Virus record (IMG/VR): IMGVR_UViG_3300025000_000464
Location: 1-21,536 of that record
Source: a virus
DNA length: 21,536 nt
Strand: one strand, 5' to 3'
Below, one piece after another: positions 8,896 through 15,231 of this stretch (within the stretch, counting starts at the first letter, position 1; every line of letters starts with the position of its first letter). Position numbers and translations under genes: made by a program. The notes below the pieces were generated by a model. The model had not been told where the DNA came from. It was given only the letters and a program-made list of their open reading frames with translations, and ran no database searches.

Positions 8896-9825
8896 CTATT
8901 TGTCGTTGACTAGGAGGGAACCGTAGTCGGTCCCTGAACGTGTTGGATAGACGTTGCTGCTGGTCGCCGGGGTACCTTGGGCACCTTGGCTGGCTGGCAT
9001 CTTGTAGGAGAGATATGCCTGTGCTCCTTGTGCTCCTGCCTGGAACATGCCGTTGGTCATGGCCTGGGAGGACTGTGCCCGGTAGCTGGCTGAGTCGGTA
9101 ACGCCGCCAAACAGCACGTTGGCCGCACCAATCTGGGCATTGGCAAAGGTCGTTGAGGCGTTGATCCGGCCCTGTGCGGTGTTACCCGCTATGTTCACAC
9201 CCGCTTGCAGGAGTTGGCTTTGAGCCCCCATGCTGCCCTCATAAGTGATCTGCTGAGCCGCGACATAGCCATCCCAGCGGGAACGCGCCGACTCGTTGCG
9301 TATCTTAGCGGCCTGAATGTCGGCACCATGACGAACAATGAACTTGTTCAGTTCTGCCTCTGTACCCGCTGCAATCATCGCATCGGCAACAGAATCCGTC
9401 TCGTTGATCTGGGCACCGGAAGCCCCATAAGCGACAAGAATGTCGCCTTTGGTTCGGGCAAGATCGCGCTCGATCAAGGTAACGTCGGTATTGGCTGCGT
9501 CCCATATGTAGTACGCCTCCTGTGCGATAACCTGCGCGTTGTAGTCCGCCACCAGCATCTTAAGGTCGGAGTTATACTCCGCGATCGCCATCGAGTCATG
9601 AGCACCGATCTGAGCTATTGCCCAGGTAGCCGCGTTACTCGCCATCGTCGCAGCGGTTATGGCGTTTGCATTGAGCAAGCCGGTCTGCAAGTTCATACGG
9701 GAGTTGTACAGAGACGCTGCCATAGCGTTGTTGGCGTTGCGCTTGGCTGCGTTGCTCCCCGACACCCCACCGTATATGGCAGATGCCGCTGCTATAGCAG
9801 CCATTGCTATGAGCTGATAGGCCAT
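8896..9825 (-). CDS. Internal virion protein, T7 gp14-like
   Basis: This 309-residue Ala-rich protein has an N-terminal hydrophobic helix (AYQLIAMAAIAAASAIYGG) followed by long Ala, Asn and Gln rich helices, the usual look of the first ejection protein of T7-type particles, which inserts in the outer membrane at infection. I chose the ATG at 9825 rather than the in-frame ATG at 9858 because it forms a TAATG junction with the preceding gene and has GGAGG nine bases upstream. The C-terminal 40 residues are Ser, Thr, Gly rich and probably flexible. A lone half-site, ACTAG at 8909-8913, lies near its 3' end, where the partner half is degraded. Next come the gp15-like and gp16-like genes, so the three ejection proteins are contiguous. 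Membrane insertion is inferred by analogy. Confidence 0.75.
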   Translation of the reverse strand: MAYQLIAMAAIAAASAIYGGVSGSNAAKRNANNAMAASLYNSRMNLQTGLLNANAITAATMASNAATWAIAQIGAHDSMAIAEYNSDLKMLVADYNAQVIAQEAYYIWDAANTDVTLIERDLARTKGDILVAYGASGAQINETDSVADAMIAAGTEAELNKFIVRHGADIQAAKIRNESARSRWDGYVAAQQITYEGSMGAQSQLLQAGVNIAGNTAQGRINASTTFANAQIGAANVLFGGVTDSASYRAQSSQAMTNGMFQAGAQGAQAYLSYKMPASQGAQGTPATSSNVYPTRSGTDYGSLLVNDK

Positions 9826-11615
9826 TATCCGTACACCTCCACGTTGTCGATAATACAAACCACCGTCAAGGGCAGCGGCGAACGCTGCCGAATCAATACC
9901 CGTAGCTCATCGGTGTAGCCTTCAGGGAAGCCGATCTGCTTCAGTCCGGTAAACAAAGGTATCTGCTCTCCTGTGTTATGGCTGGGGTAACGGAAGGGCA
10001 GCTCCTCGAACACCTCCTCGCCCTCCTCAGTGACGTATCCGTACTCGAACCCTATGGACTTGTTCAGCATAATGTCCATGCGCGGTACGCTCACCACCCT
10101 ACCCAGTATTGTACCATCGTTCAGCGGTACATCCAAGAGGGTAGGTTCGAGAACTGACTCATACTCCAATCCGACGACCACCTTTGAAGCGGCAACGTCG
10201 AGATTGATTGTACCATCCACGACTAGTTGACTAGTCACGACACAGCCATCAGCCAAGATGCCAACCGTCTTACCCTCAAGATGCTCAAGCCCGGTAAGCT
10301 CGGTAACTGCCGTCTCACTCTCGAAAACTATGTGGCTGTCGAGGAAGTAGGCATCAAGCGGTGACGTGCTCTTAAACTCAGGTTTCTTCTGCTCAACATA
10401 CCACTTCGTTGCGCCATCAATCGTCCGCTGTACTACTGCCCACAGGTCATCCTCTCGGTCCCCCGGTATGCAACCCACGGCAAGGAACTGTCCGTCCGTG
10501 TCATGACGATGCCAACCAGTAACCTTGTGCTCCCGCTTGAAGGTCAAGCCAAGCAGGGCACCATCACGACGCACACACCAGACGATACCGTGCGGGGTCT
10601 GCTGGTAGTCCCAGCCAGTGATGTAGTGCTGCTCGGTCAGGTGGGGAGCCAGTACCGACAAGTCAACCGTATCATAGGTATCTGAGTTGAAGTCAAATAT
10701 GAACTGGTTGATCTTCCTGCCGTGCCGTTCAACAAACAGGGTTACCGGCCCGATCATCAGGGCGGGCTTACGCTCTCCACCATTATTGGTATGCCGCGCT
10801 ACTCGGTTGGACTGAAACGACAGAGGCTCATATCCGCTGCCAGATATGGCCCACTCATCACCAAGGGTGCCGATCAAGAGCTGCTTGGCTGAGTTTGTCC
10901 ATTGTACCCGGTTCTGTGTTCCTGAGTCGAAGGTCAGCGTAACCGCGTCACTCGCTACAATCGGGCTACTCTTGCCGAAGTCGTAGAAGTCGCCAGACTT
11001 TGAAAACCACACCGTCTGAGGTCTAGCAAAGGTGGACAGATAAGCGATACGTTGCTCATAGAAGTCAACAAACTCCGGGTATCCGTCCGTCGCGTTCCAG
11101 TCGGAAGGCATGTCGGTGAACGAGCACTCGTTTGCCGACCACTCTGCTGCTCCGAGACGCTTGAACTCGATAGGTACTCGTCCCGACTGGGCTATGTAGA
11201 GTATGTCAGCAGACTGCTTATAAGTGAACTGCTCAAGGGAGAATCCCCCAGTAAACTCATACACGTAGGGGTTTCCCGGATCGAGTGGGTCTTCGAGTAG
11301 ACCGTCTCCCGTAGCAAACACACAACGCACAGTGAGGGTGCTATGACGATAGAAGATGATCGCATACGCCTGTGTTTCCGAGAAAACAAAGGGCACTATG
11401 CGGGGATACTGAGTAGAAGCGGGGGTACCAAGCAGGGGGGTAAGATCGAAACGAAAGCAGAAGCCCTCCCGTCTAGCTGCCGGGCCTTGCGGTTTTACGT
11501 GCATATTCCGCAGGGTCCGACAACCGAAACGGTAGCGGTCATTTTCTACTTGAGCAAGAAGGAGGGGGGATAGTTCGCCAGCGGTGAAGTTCCTTTTAAG
11601 TCGATGTATAGCCAT
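9825..11615 (-). CDS. Tail tubular / nozzle protein (T7 gp12-like role)
   Basis: This 596-residue protein starts MAIHRLKRNFTAGELSPLL, an opening typical of a widespread family of short-tail phage stabilisation or nozzle proteins (xxNFxxGElSP, then LRNMHVKPQGPAARREG). That opening is followed by alternating beta-rich blocks, for example YEQRIAYLSTFARPQTVWFSKSGDFYDF around residues 188-215, and LLIGTLGDEWAISG near 247-260. In T7 the equivalent gp12 forms the distal tail nozzle; I infer the same role. It follows the tail tubular A-like gene with a 20-base overlap and shares a TAATG junction with the next gene. No protease or lysozyme motif is visible. One ACTAG dyad at 10222 is translated as TSQLV. 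The start ATG at 11615 is favoured because the family pattern begins there. Confidence 0.85.
   Translation of the reverse strand: MAIHRLKRNFTAGELSPLLLAQVENDRYRFGCRTLRNMHVKPQGPAARREGFCFRFDLTPLLGTPASTQYPRIVPFVFSETQAYAIIFYRHSTLTVRCVFATGDGLLEDPLDPGNPYVYEFTGGFSLEQFTYKQSADILYIAQSGRVPIEFKRLGAAEWSANECSFTDMPSDWNATDGYPEFVDFYEQRIAYLSTFARPQTVWFSKSGDFYDFGKSSPIVASDAVTLTFDSGTQNRVQWTNSAKQLLIGTLGDEWAISGSGYEPLSFQSNRVARHTNNGGERKPALMIGPVTLFVERHGRKINQFIFDFNSDTYDTVDLSVLAPHLTEQHYITGWDYQQTPHGIVWCVRRDGALLGLTFKREHKVTGWHRHDTDGQFLAVGCIPGDREDDLWAVVQRTIDGATKWYVEQKKPEFKSTSPLDAYFLDSHIVFESETAVTELTGLEHLEGKTVGILADGCVVTSQLVVDGTINLDVAASKVVVGLEYESVLEPTLLDVPLNDGTILGRVVSVPRMDIMLNKSIGFEYGYVTEEGEEVFEELPFRYPSHNTGEQIPLFTGLKQIGFPEGYTDELRVLIRQRSPLPLTVVCIIDNVEVYG
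10222..10235. repeat. ACTAG dyad 8 (spacer TTGA)
   Basis: ACTAG-TTGA-CTAGT with complementary G and C flanks. It is translated as TSQLV in the nozzle-like protein. It differs by one base from the E. coli trp operator core (spacer TTAA). Confidence 0.85.
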
Positions 11616-12216
11616 TGATGCCCTGCCTTATCGAGTCAGCTAAGTCGGGATTTACAAAAGAGTCGTTGTTCGGATCGTTGTCAGGGTGCCTGTGCTCTTC
11701 GCCCCGTCCTGCATCCTCTTCCTGGGCCAGCATCAGGGCGGATGTAGCCCGCTGTTCGAGTCGGGCTTCGTACTTGTCATTCTGGCGGATAGTCGGCGCG
11801 ATGGCTACGGCAAGCTGCAATGACAGGGCATTGACGAAGGCCACAGTGTACAGACCCGTATTCGTCTCCCGCTTGGTGTAGCGGAGCTTAGGCTCAGGTA
11901 TCTGCGTGTAGATCGAGGCCCCTACCTGTTCCCAGCGTTGCCCCCTGCCAAGCGGCATGATGTCCACGGGGCGAAGGCAGTCGTTGGGGATATCATAGCC
12001 GGTGCCATACTCGTTCGGTTCTGCTCCCACCGTCACCCGCAGAGACGCGATAACCCGCGCAAACGACCAATCGTAGCCAGCCAGCAGGGTATCCCTGACT
12101 TGCGGATACGTTGTCTCACAGACCCGCTCACGCTTGTTGGCCCCCGTGAAGTCCCGAATCTGCTCCGCACCAAGAGCCACAAGGGCCAGGTTACAGATGT
12201 CGATTTCGGAAGACAT
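11596..12216 (-). CDS. Head-tail adaptor, tail tubular protein A-like
   Basis: This 206-residue protein begins SSEIDICNLALVALGAEQI, with ERVCETTYPQVRDTLLAGYDWSFA soon after. An N-terminal helical bundle with LALxxLG, YPxVRDxLL and a Trp-Phe pair is the hallmark of the T7 gp11 tail tubular A and related adaptor proteins. In T7 this protein forms the ring that joins portal and nozzle. The middle has YDIPNDCLRPVDIMPLG, matching the beta hairpin of the family, and a helical C-terminal half (QLAVAIAPTIRQNDKYEARLEQRA). The last 30 residues are Asp and Asn rich. The start ATG has AAGGAG upstream at a proper distance. The 3' end overlaps the nozzle-like gene by 20 bases, which suggests translational coupling of two parts of one tube. 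Confidence 0.85.
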   Translation of the reverse strand: MSSEIDICNLALVALGAEQIRDFTGANKRERVCETTYPQVRDTLLAGYDWSFARVIASLRVTVGAEPNEYGTGYDIPNDCLRPVDIMPLGRGQRWEQVGASIYTQIPEPKLRYTKRETNTGLYTVAFVNALSLQLAVAIAPTIRQNDKYEARLEQRATSALMLAQEEDAGRGEEHRHPDNDPNNDSFVNPDLADSIRQGINGYTST

Positions 12217-12219
12217 AGC

Positions 12220-12669
12220 TTATTTCTCCTTGGGGGGTTTGGTAGCCTTGACTGCAGGCGCAGCAGCAAGACGCTGAGTCTCAGCAGCCTGAGTAAGGGC
12301 GGCGTTGGTGGTGGTGAAACGATACCGGGCATCGACGAACCGAGCAACGGCAGTAGCCTTGCTGGGGTCTTCTGGCAACTCCACGCCATAATTCAAGGCG
12401 GCGAACTCGCGCAGCTTGGCAACGTCATAGTCAGCGGCCAGCAACAGCTCCTCGCCTGCCGTGTTGAAGTCAAACTCCAGCTTGGCTTCAGGGGGTCCGG
12501 TCATGACAGGCTCATCACCAACCACCATCGACGGATCGAACGCCTCATCTACAGCCACGAAGTGCGGCGGGCAGGTCTTGAAAAAATGCACTTCTCCCCG
12601 ACGATAGAAGCAGTGCGTCGGTTTCTCGTGCTTGGTGTGGCAGTCTTCTACACAGATGAACTTAGGCAT
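12220..12669 (-). CDS. Small Cys/His-rich virion-region protein, unknown function
   Basis: I do not recognise a named family. The 149-residue protein has an N-terminal Cys/His cluster: C6, C10, H11, H14, H19, C20, then C34 and H37, with FYRRGEVHFF between. The YRxGEV-F pattern recalls small beta domains in phage head or tail accessory proteins, but the metal-ligand-like spacing is unusual. Residues 82-112 (DVAKLREFAALNYGVELPED and the following helix) could form a helix-loop-helix of LEM or HeH type. The C-terminus is Ala, Pro, Lys rich. I chose the ATG at 12669 because GGAGG lies five bases upstream; a TTG at 12681 would overlap that site. It lies directly downstream of the large hairpin at 12680-12709 and four bases before the tail tubular A-like gene. 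Zinc binding is inference. Confidence 0.7.
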   Translation of the reverse strand: MPKFICVEDCHTKHEKPTHCFYRRGEVHFFKTCPPHFVAVDEAFDPSMVVGDEPVMTGPPEAKLEFDFNTAGEELLLAADYDVAKLREFAALNYGVELPEDPSKATAVARFVDARYRFTTTNAALTQAAETQRLAAAPAVKATKPPKEK

Positions 12670-12679
12670 GTAAACCTCC

Positions 12680-12709
12680 AAACCCCGACTAGCAGCCTAG
12701 TCGGGGTTT
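12680..12709 (-). terminator. Long hairpin after capsid genes, terminator or attenuator
   Basis: A perfect inverted repeat has 13-base arms (AAACCCCGACTAG and CTAGTCGGGGTTT) around a 4-base loop. In the transcribed direction the stem ends in three T, then GGAGG and the ATG of the next gene. A GC-rich stem with a short T run suggests a partial terminator, in the same place as the T7 terminator after the capsid gene 10. It can equally affect access to the adjacent ribosome site. The top of the stem is one of the 15 ACTAG dyads. Confidence 0.75.
12688..12701. repeat. ACTAG dyad 9 (spacer CAGC), top of the long hairpin
   Basis: ACTAG-CAGC-CTAGT, between the cement gene and the Cys/His gene. It is the only copy whose arms extend far (13 bases), giving a terminator-like stem. 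Confidence 0.9.
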
Positions 12710-12734
12710 CCATAGGTTGAGCAGTTTAGTCGGC

Positions 12735-13088
12735 TTACTGTGCCGTCTGGTGATCCAGCATCAGGGAGCAATCCAAAATGGTACCGGCTGAGATATTTGT
12801 AAACGCTACAGTCACATACCGCAAGAGCTGTGCCGGTGGCAGGGTAAAGTTGAACCCCGCATTCGCCTGGGTGTGGGTGCAGGGAATGGTGTCAATGGTG
12901 GTGGCAGGGCTACTGGTAGCTCCGGTCAGGATAACCAGAGCGGTCATGCCGGTAACCTCGGAACCCTGCAGGCGACCCTTGATCTGATAACCGGGGCCTG
13001 GATTGGTGGTGCCGAGGTCTATAACGGTGGGAGTGCCGTTATAAGCCATGTCGGTACAAAAACTGAGAGCTTTGTCAATCATACCCAT
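12735..13088 (-). CDS. Capsid cement / decoration protein, Bbp16-like
   Basis: This 117-residue protein is predicted to be nearly all beta. It begins MGMIDKALSFCTDM, continues PTVIDLGTTNPGPGYQI, and ends LLRYVTVAFTNISAGTILDCSLMLDHQ. This pattern (start xMIDxALxF, VIDLG, then RYVxVxF and TxLLD near the end) fits the Bordetella phage BPP-1 cement protein Bbp16 and relatives, which bind the capsid surface and lock capsomers. The position directly after the major capsid gene agrees. The ATG at 13088 has GGAGG nine bases upstream. An ACTAG dyad lies just before that ribosome site (13110) and another, within the large hairpin, lies just after the gene (12688), so the gene is bracketed by two copies. 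The Bbp16 assignment is from pattern memory, not from a search. Confidence 0.75.
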   Translation of the reverse strand: MGMIDKALSFCTDMAYNGTPTVIDLGTTNPGPGYQIKGRLQGSEVTGMTALVILTGATSSPATTIDTIPCTHTQANAGFNFTLPPAQLLRYVTVAFTNISAGTILDCSLMLDHQTAQ

Positions 13089-13109
13089 ATTCTACGTCCT
13101 CCAAGATCG

Positions 13110-13123
13110 ACTAGCGACCTAGT
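13110..13123. repeat. ACTAG dyad 10 (spacer CGAC)
   Basis: ACTAG-CGAC-CTAGT in the 41-base gap between the major capsid and cement genes, seven bases before the cement ribosome site GGAGG. Outer bases continue the symmetry with one mismatch. Confidence 0.9.
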
Positions 13124-13129
13124 TGATTA

Positions 13130-14155
13130 TTAGGCGGTAAGCGCGTCCTCAGTAAGCAGGATGGAATCGCACTGCTTCATCGGGATACCCCAGAACGAGG
13201 TCTGCCGTTTACCAAACACTTCACCGATGGACAGCGCGGCGTTGGACTTGTCGGTAGCAGCGATGTCGATCAGGTTCTTGGTGGCGCGGTTCATATAAAA
13301 GCAGGCCCTACCAGAGCTGAGATTCGGCACCGTGTTGGTCGCGGTGATCAGGTTGTTGTACAGGGTCTTCTGCTTGGCCCCGTCAGCCGCAATCGCGGAT
13401 ACGTCGATATTGGCAACCCGGACGATGTAACGCCAGTCACGCACAACCAGACCCATGTTGGCCCCGAATACAGAGGCATAAGCCCGATAGATGCCGCCGT
13501 CTGCATCATAGGCATCGACCTCGCCCAAGTCCTGACTCTCAATACCCTGAGCGGACCCCTTTGGGTAGATCATATGCACGGTGTTGGCACCCCAGACGAT
13601 AAGCCAGATCGAGGTCAGGGCGCTACCCGTTCCACCGCAGCCAACGACCTGATTCAGATAGCTGTTGGCAGTCGGCTTGTTGGACGGGGTACCGAGCTTG
13701 TCATAACGCACGGCAAGGCCGTTGAACTTGTCGGGATGGGTCACCAGTGAGCCATAGATGAAAGTAGAGGCAAGCTCGTTGGAGATACCCTCAAGGATCG
13801 GCTGAGCCTCGGAGAGCATGAACTCCTTGCTGTTGCCGTTCAGATTGGCGAGTTTCTTGTCAATCTGGGAACGTGCTTCGAGCATACCGCAGACATCATC
13901 AACCTGCATGGTGTTCGACTTGATCGGCCTGACACCATAGTTGAACTTACGCCAGGTCGGAGCCGGAATGTCACAACGGATGGTGGTACGATGGCCCGTG
14001 GGGAGGTTACCCTCCACGAAGTAGGCATCGTCCAGCATTTCGTTGGTCTTGTTGAGAATCTCAACGATTTTGGCAACCTTGCCGTTGGGATCGGTGCGCT
14101 TTGCCAGGTTAAGCAGATTCGGATACGCGGAACCGGCAGTCGGATCAAAAGCCAT
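13130..14155 (-). CDS. Major capsid protein, BPP-1 Bbp17 / epsilon15 gp7-like
   Basis: This 341-residue protein is the main shell protein. It begins MAFDPTAGSAYPNLLNLAKR, followed by KIVEILNKTNEMLDDAYFVEGN and then TIRCDIPAPTWRKFNYGV, the order seen in the short-tailed phage capsid family that includes BPP-1 Bbp17 and epsilon15 gp7 (HK97 fold). Residues 108-160 hold the long spine helix region (EAQPILEGISNELASTFIYG). The C-terminus contains YMNRATKNLIDIAA and GIPMKQCDSIL. Length suits this family. The start has AAGGAG eight bases upstream. The preceding gene is a scaffold with a 37-base gap and the next is a cement-like protein. An ACTAG dyad begins seven bases past its TAA stop. No frameshift site for an extended minor capsid form was seen. 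Confidence 0.9.
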   Translation of the reverse strand: MAFDPTAGSAYPNLLNLAKRTDPNGKVAKIVEILNKTNEMLDDAYFVEGNLPTGHRTTIRCDIPAPTWRKFNYGVRPIKSNTMQVDDVCGMLEARSQIDKKLANLNGNSKEFMLSEAQPILEGISNELASTFIYGSLVTHPDKFNGLAVRYDKLGTPSNKPTANSYLNQVVGCGGTGSALTSIWLIVWGANTVHMIYPKGSAQGIESQDLGEVDAYDADGGIYRAYASVFGANMGLVVRDWRYIVRVANIDVSAIAADGAKQKTLYNNLITATNTVPNLSSGRACFYMNRATKNLIDIAATDKSNAALSIGEVFGKRQTSFWGIPMKQCDSILLTEDALTA

Positions 14156-14192
14156 AGTCTGTCTCCTTTAGAAATTGCGTGTTAAGGGGTTC

Positions 14193-14897
14193 TCAGCTCT
14201 TATCGAAGATAACTTCAGCCGCAGACTTCTCAGCACGGCTAGTCGGACCCTTATTGGGGATGAAACCGTCTTCTTTCATCAGTTCCCGACCCACCTTTGC
14301 CATAAACGCCACAACGGTCGGATTATTCCCAGCTCGTGTGCTGTTGAGAAGTTGTTTGAGCTGACCCCCCTCGTCAAAGTGGTTGATAAACTGCTTTGCG
14401 TACTGAATATTGGCGTCTTTCTCGGCCCCCCAGGTCTCGAACAGCTTGTTCAGCCCGTCATTCTGGGTCTTCTCGACGAACTCGTACTCAGCACCACGAG
14501 CATGAGCGTCAAGGGCCAGCACGTTGTCAAGCTGGGCCTGGGTAAGCCCCAACTTGTTGGCCCAAACACCTATATCCTTGATCGGGAAGTTCTCCGGCAG
14601 CTTATAAGCGTCTGCTTCCAGGGGCGCAGGCGCGATGTTGGCTTTGGAATACGCTTCCGCCAACTCTGCTACGCTCTTAATTCCTGACAACCGCTCATTA
14701 CCACGCAGTTCCTCCGGCAGTGCGGACAGCCAATCGCCGCCCTCACTCGCCGGGGGTGTCCCGCCATCACCTAAAACGGTACCTGCATGAGCCTCAGTGG
14801 TCGTAGTGCTGTCCGCTGTAAGCTCGGTACTCGTATCTGTCGTAGCTGTACCCTCTGTGGTGGTAGCCTCACCAGTTACAACAACCTCATCAGCCAT
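14193..14897 (-). CDS. Capsid scaffolding protein
   Basis: This 234-residue acidic protein has a Thr, Glu, Ala rich disordered start (to about residue 50), then a block with WLSALPEELRGNERLSGIKS and VAELAEAYSKANI, and then a helical C-terminal half. The phrase LPEELRxNxxLxxxKSVxELAxAY is typical of scaffolding proteins of short-tailed phages, which guide capsid assembly and then leave. Its place between portal and major capsid genes fits. I chose the ATG at 14897 over the in-frame ATG at 14915 because GGAGG is eight bases upstream of the former. The gene then overlaps its upstream neighbour by 8 bases. A lone CTAG half-site occurs at 14239 near the 3' end. Whether it is cut by a protease during maturation cannot be seen. 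Confidence 0.85.
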   Translation of the reverse strand: MADEVVVTGEATTTEGTATTDTSTELTADSTTTTEAHAGTVLGDGGTPPASEGGDWLSALPEELRGNERLSGIKSVAELAEAYSKANIAPAPLEADAYKLPENFPIKDIGVWANKLGLTQAQLDNVLALDAHARGAEYEFVEKTQNDGLNKLFETWGAEKDANIQYAKQFINHFDEGGQLKQLLNSTRAGNNPTVVAFMAKVGRELMKEDGFIPNKGPTSRAEKSAAEVIFDKS

Positions 14898-15231
14898 CTG
14901 TATCGCCTCCGTCATCCTGTTGGGGTTTGTGTTCCAGTATCATCTTGGTGTAGATACTTGGATCAATCTCAAAAAGTAAGTCCAGTATCTGCAATCCAAC
15001 TTTACGGGAACCCTCTGTCATGAAAACCGTGTTATCACAGGCTGTATTGACGTTGTAGAGGCCGGTAAATCCTAAGATTTCCCAAACTAGCTCCCTAGTT
15101 GACTTATCATGCAACGCTTTTGCGAAATTTGCAAGTTTGATTTTCTCATCTCGCTGATTTTCGCTCGTTTCACGCACCAAGTCATCATAGGTCTGGGTAA
15201 CCGTTCGGTCTATACCTCGTCTTCTCGCCAT
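14890..15231 (-). CDS. Bbp19-like small phage protein
   Basis: This 113-residue protein is basic at the start (MARRRGIDR) and acidic at the end. Residues 38-95 read as a helical domain: TRELVWEILGFTGLYNV, then FMTEGSRKVGLQILDLLFEI and DPSIYTKMI. This matches the pattern I know from BPP-1 Bbp19-type proteins (R-V-L-W-xx-L, FxEGxRxVGLxLL, xDPxxYxxM), which lie between portal and scaffold genes in related phages. Their role is not established. The start forms a TAATG junction with the portal stop, suggesting translational coupling. The segment TRELV at residues 45-49 is encoded by an ACTAG dyad at 15086. In other family members a simpler sequence usually occurs there, which would be worth checking. 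Confidence 0.75.
   Translation of the reverse strand: MARRRGIDRTVTQTYDDLVRETSENQRDEKIKLANFAKALHDKSTRELVWEILGFTGLYNVNTACDNTVFMTEGSRKVGLQILDLLFEIDPSIYTKMILEHKPQQDDGGDTDG
15086..15099. repeat. ACTAG dyad 11 (spacer CTCC)
   Basis: ACTAG-CTCC-CTAGT with A and T flanks, inside the Bbp19-like gene. It is translated as TRELV (residues 45-49). Confidence 0.85.

Noticed and set aside
11938-12720. Open frame of 260 codons on the plus strand across the tail adaptor region
   Set aside because: It crosses the large hairpin and overlaps two well-supported minus-strand genes; its composition is not protein-like.
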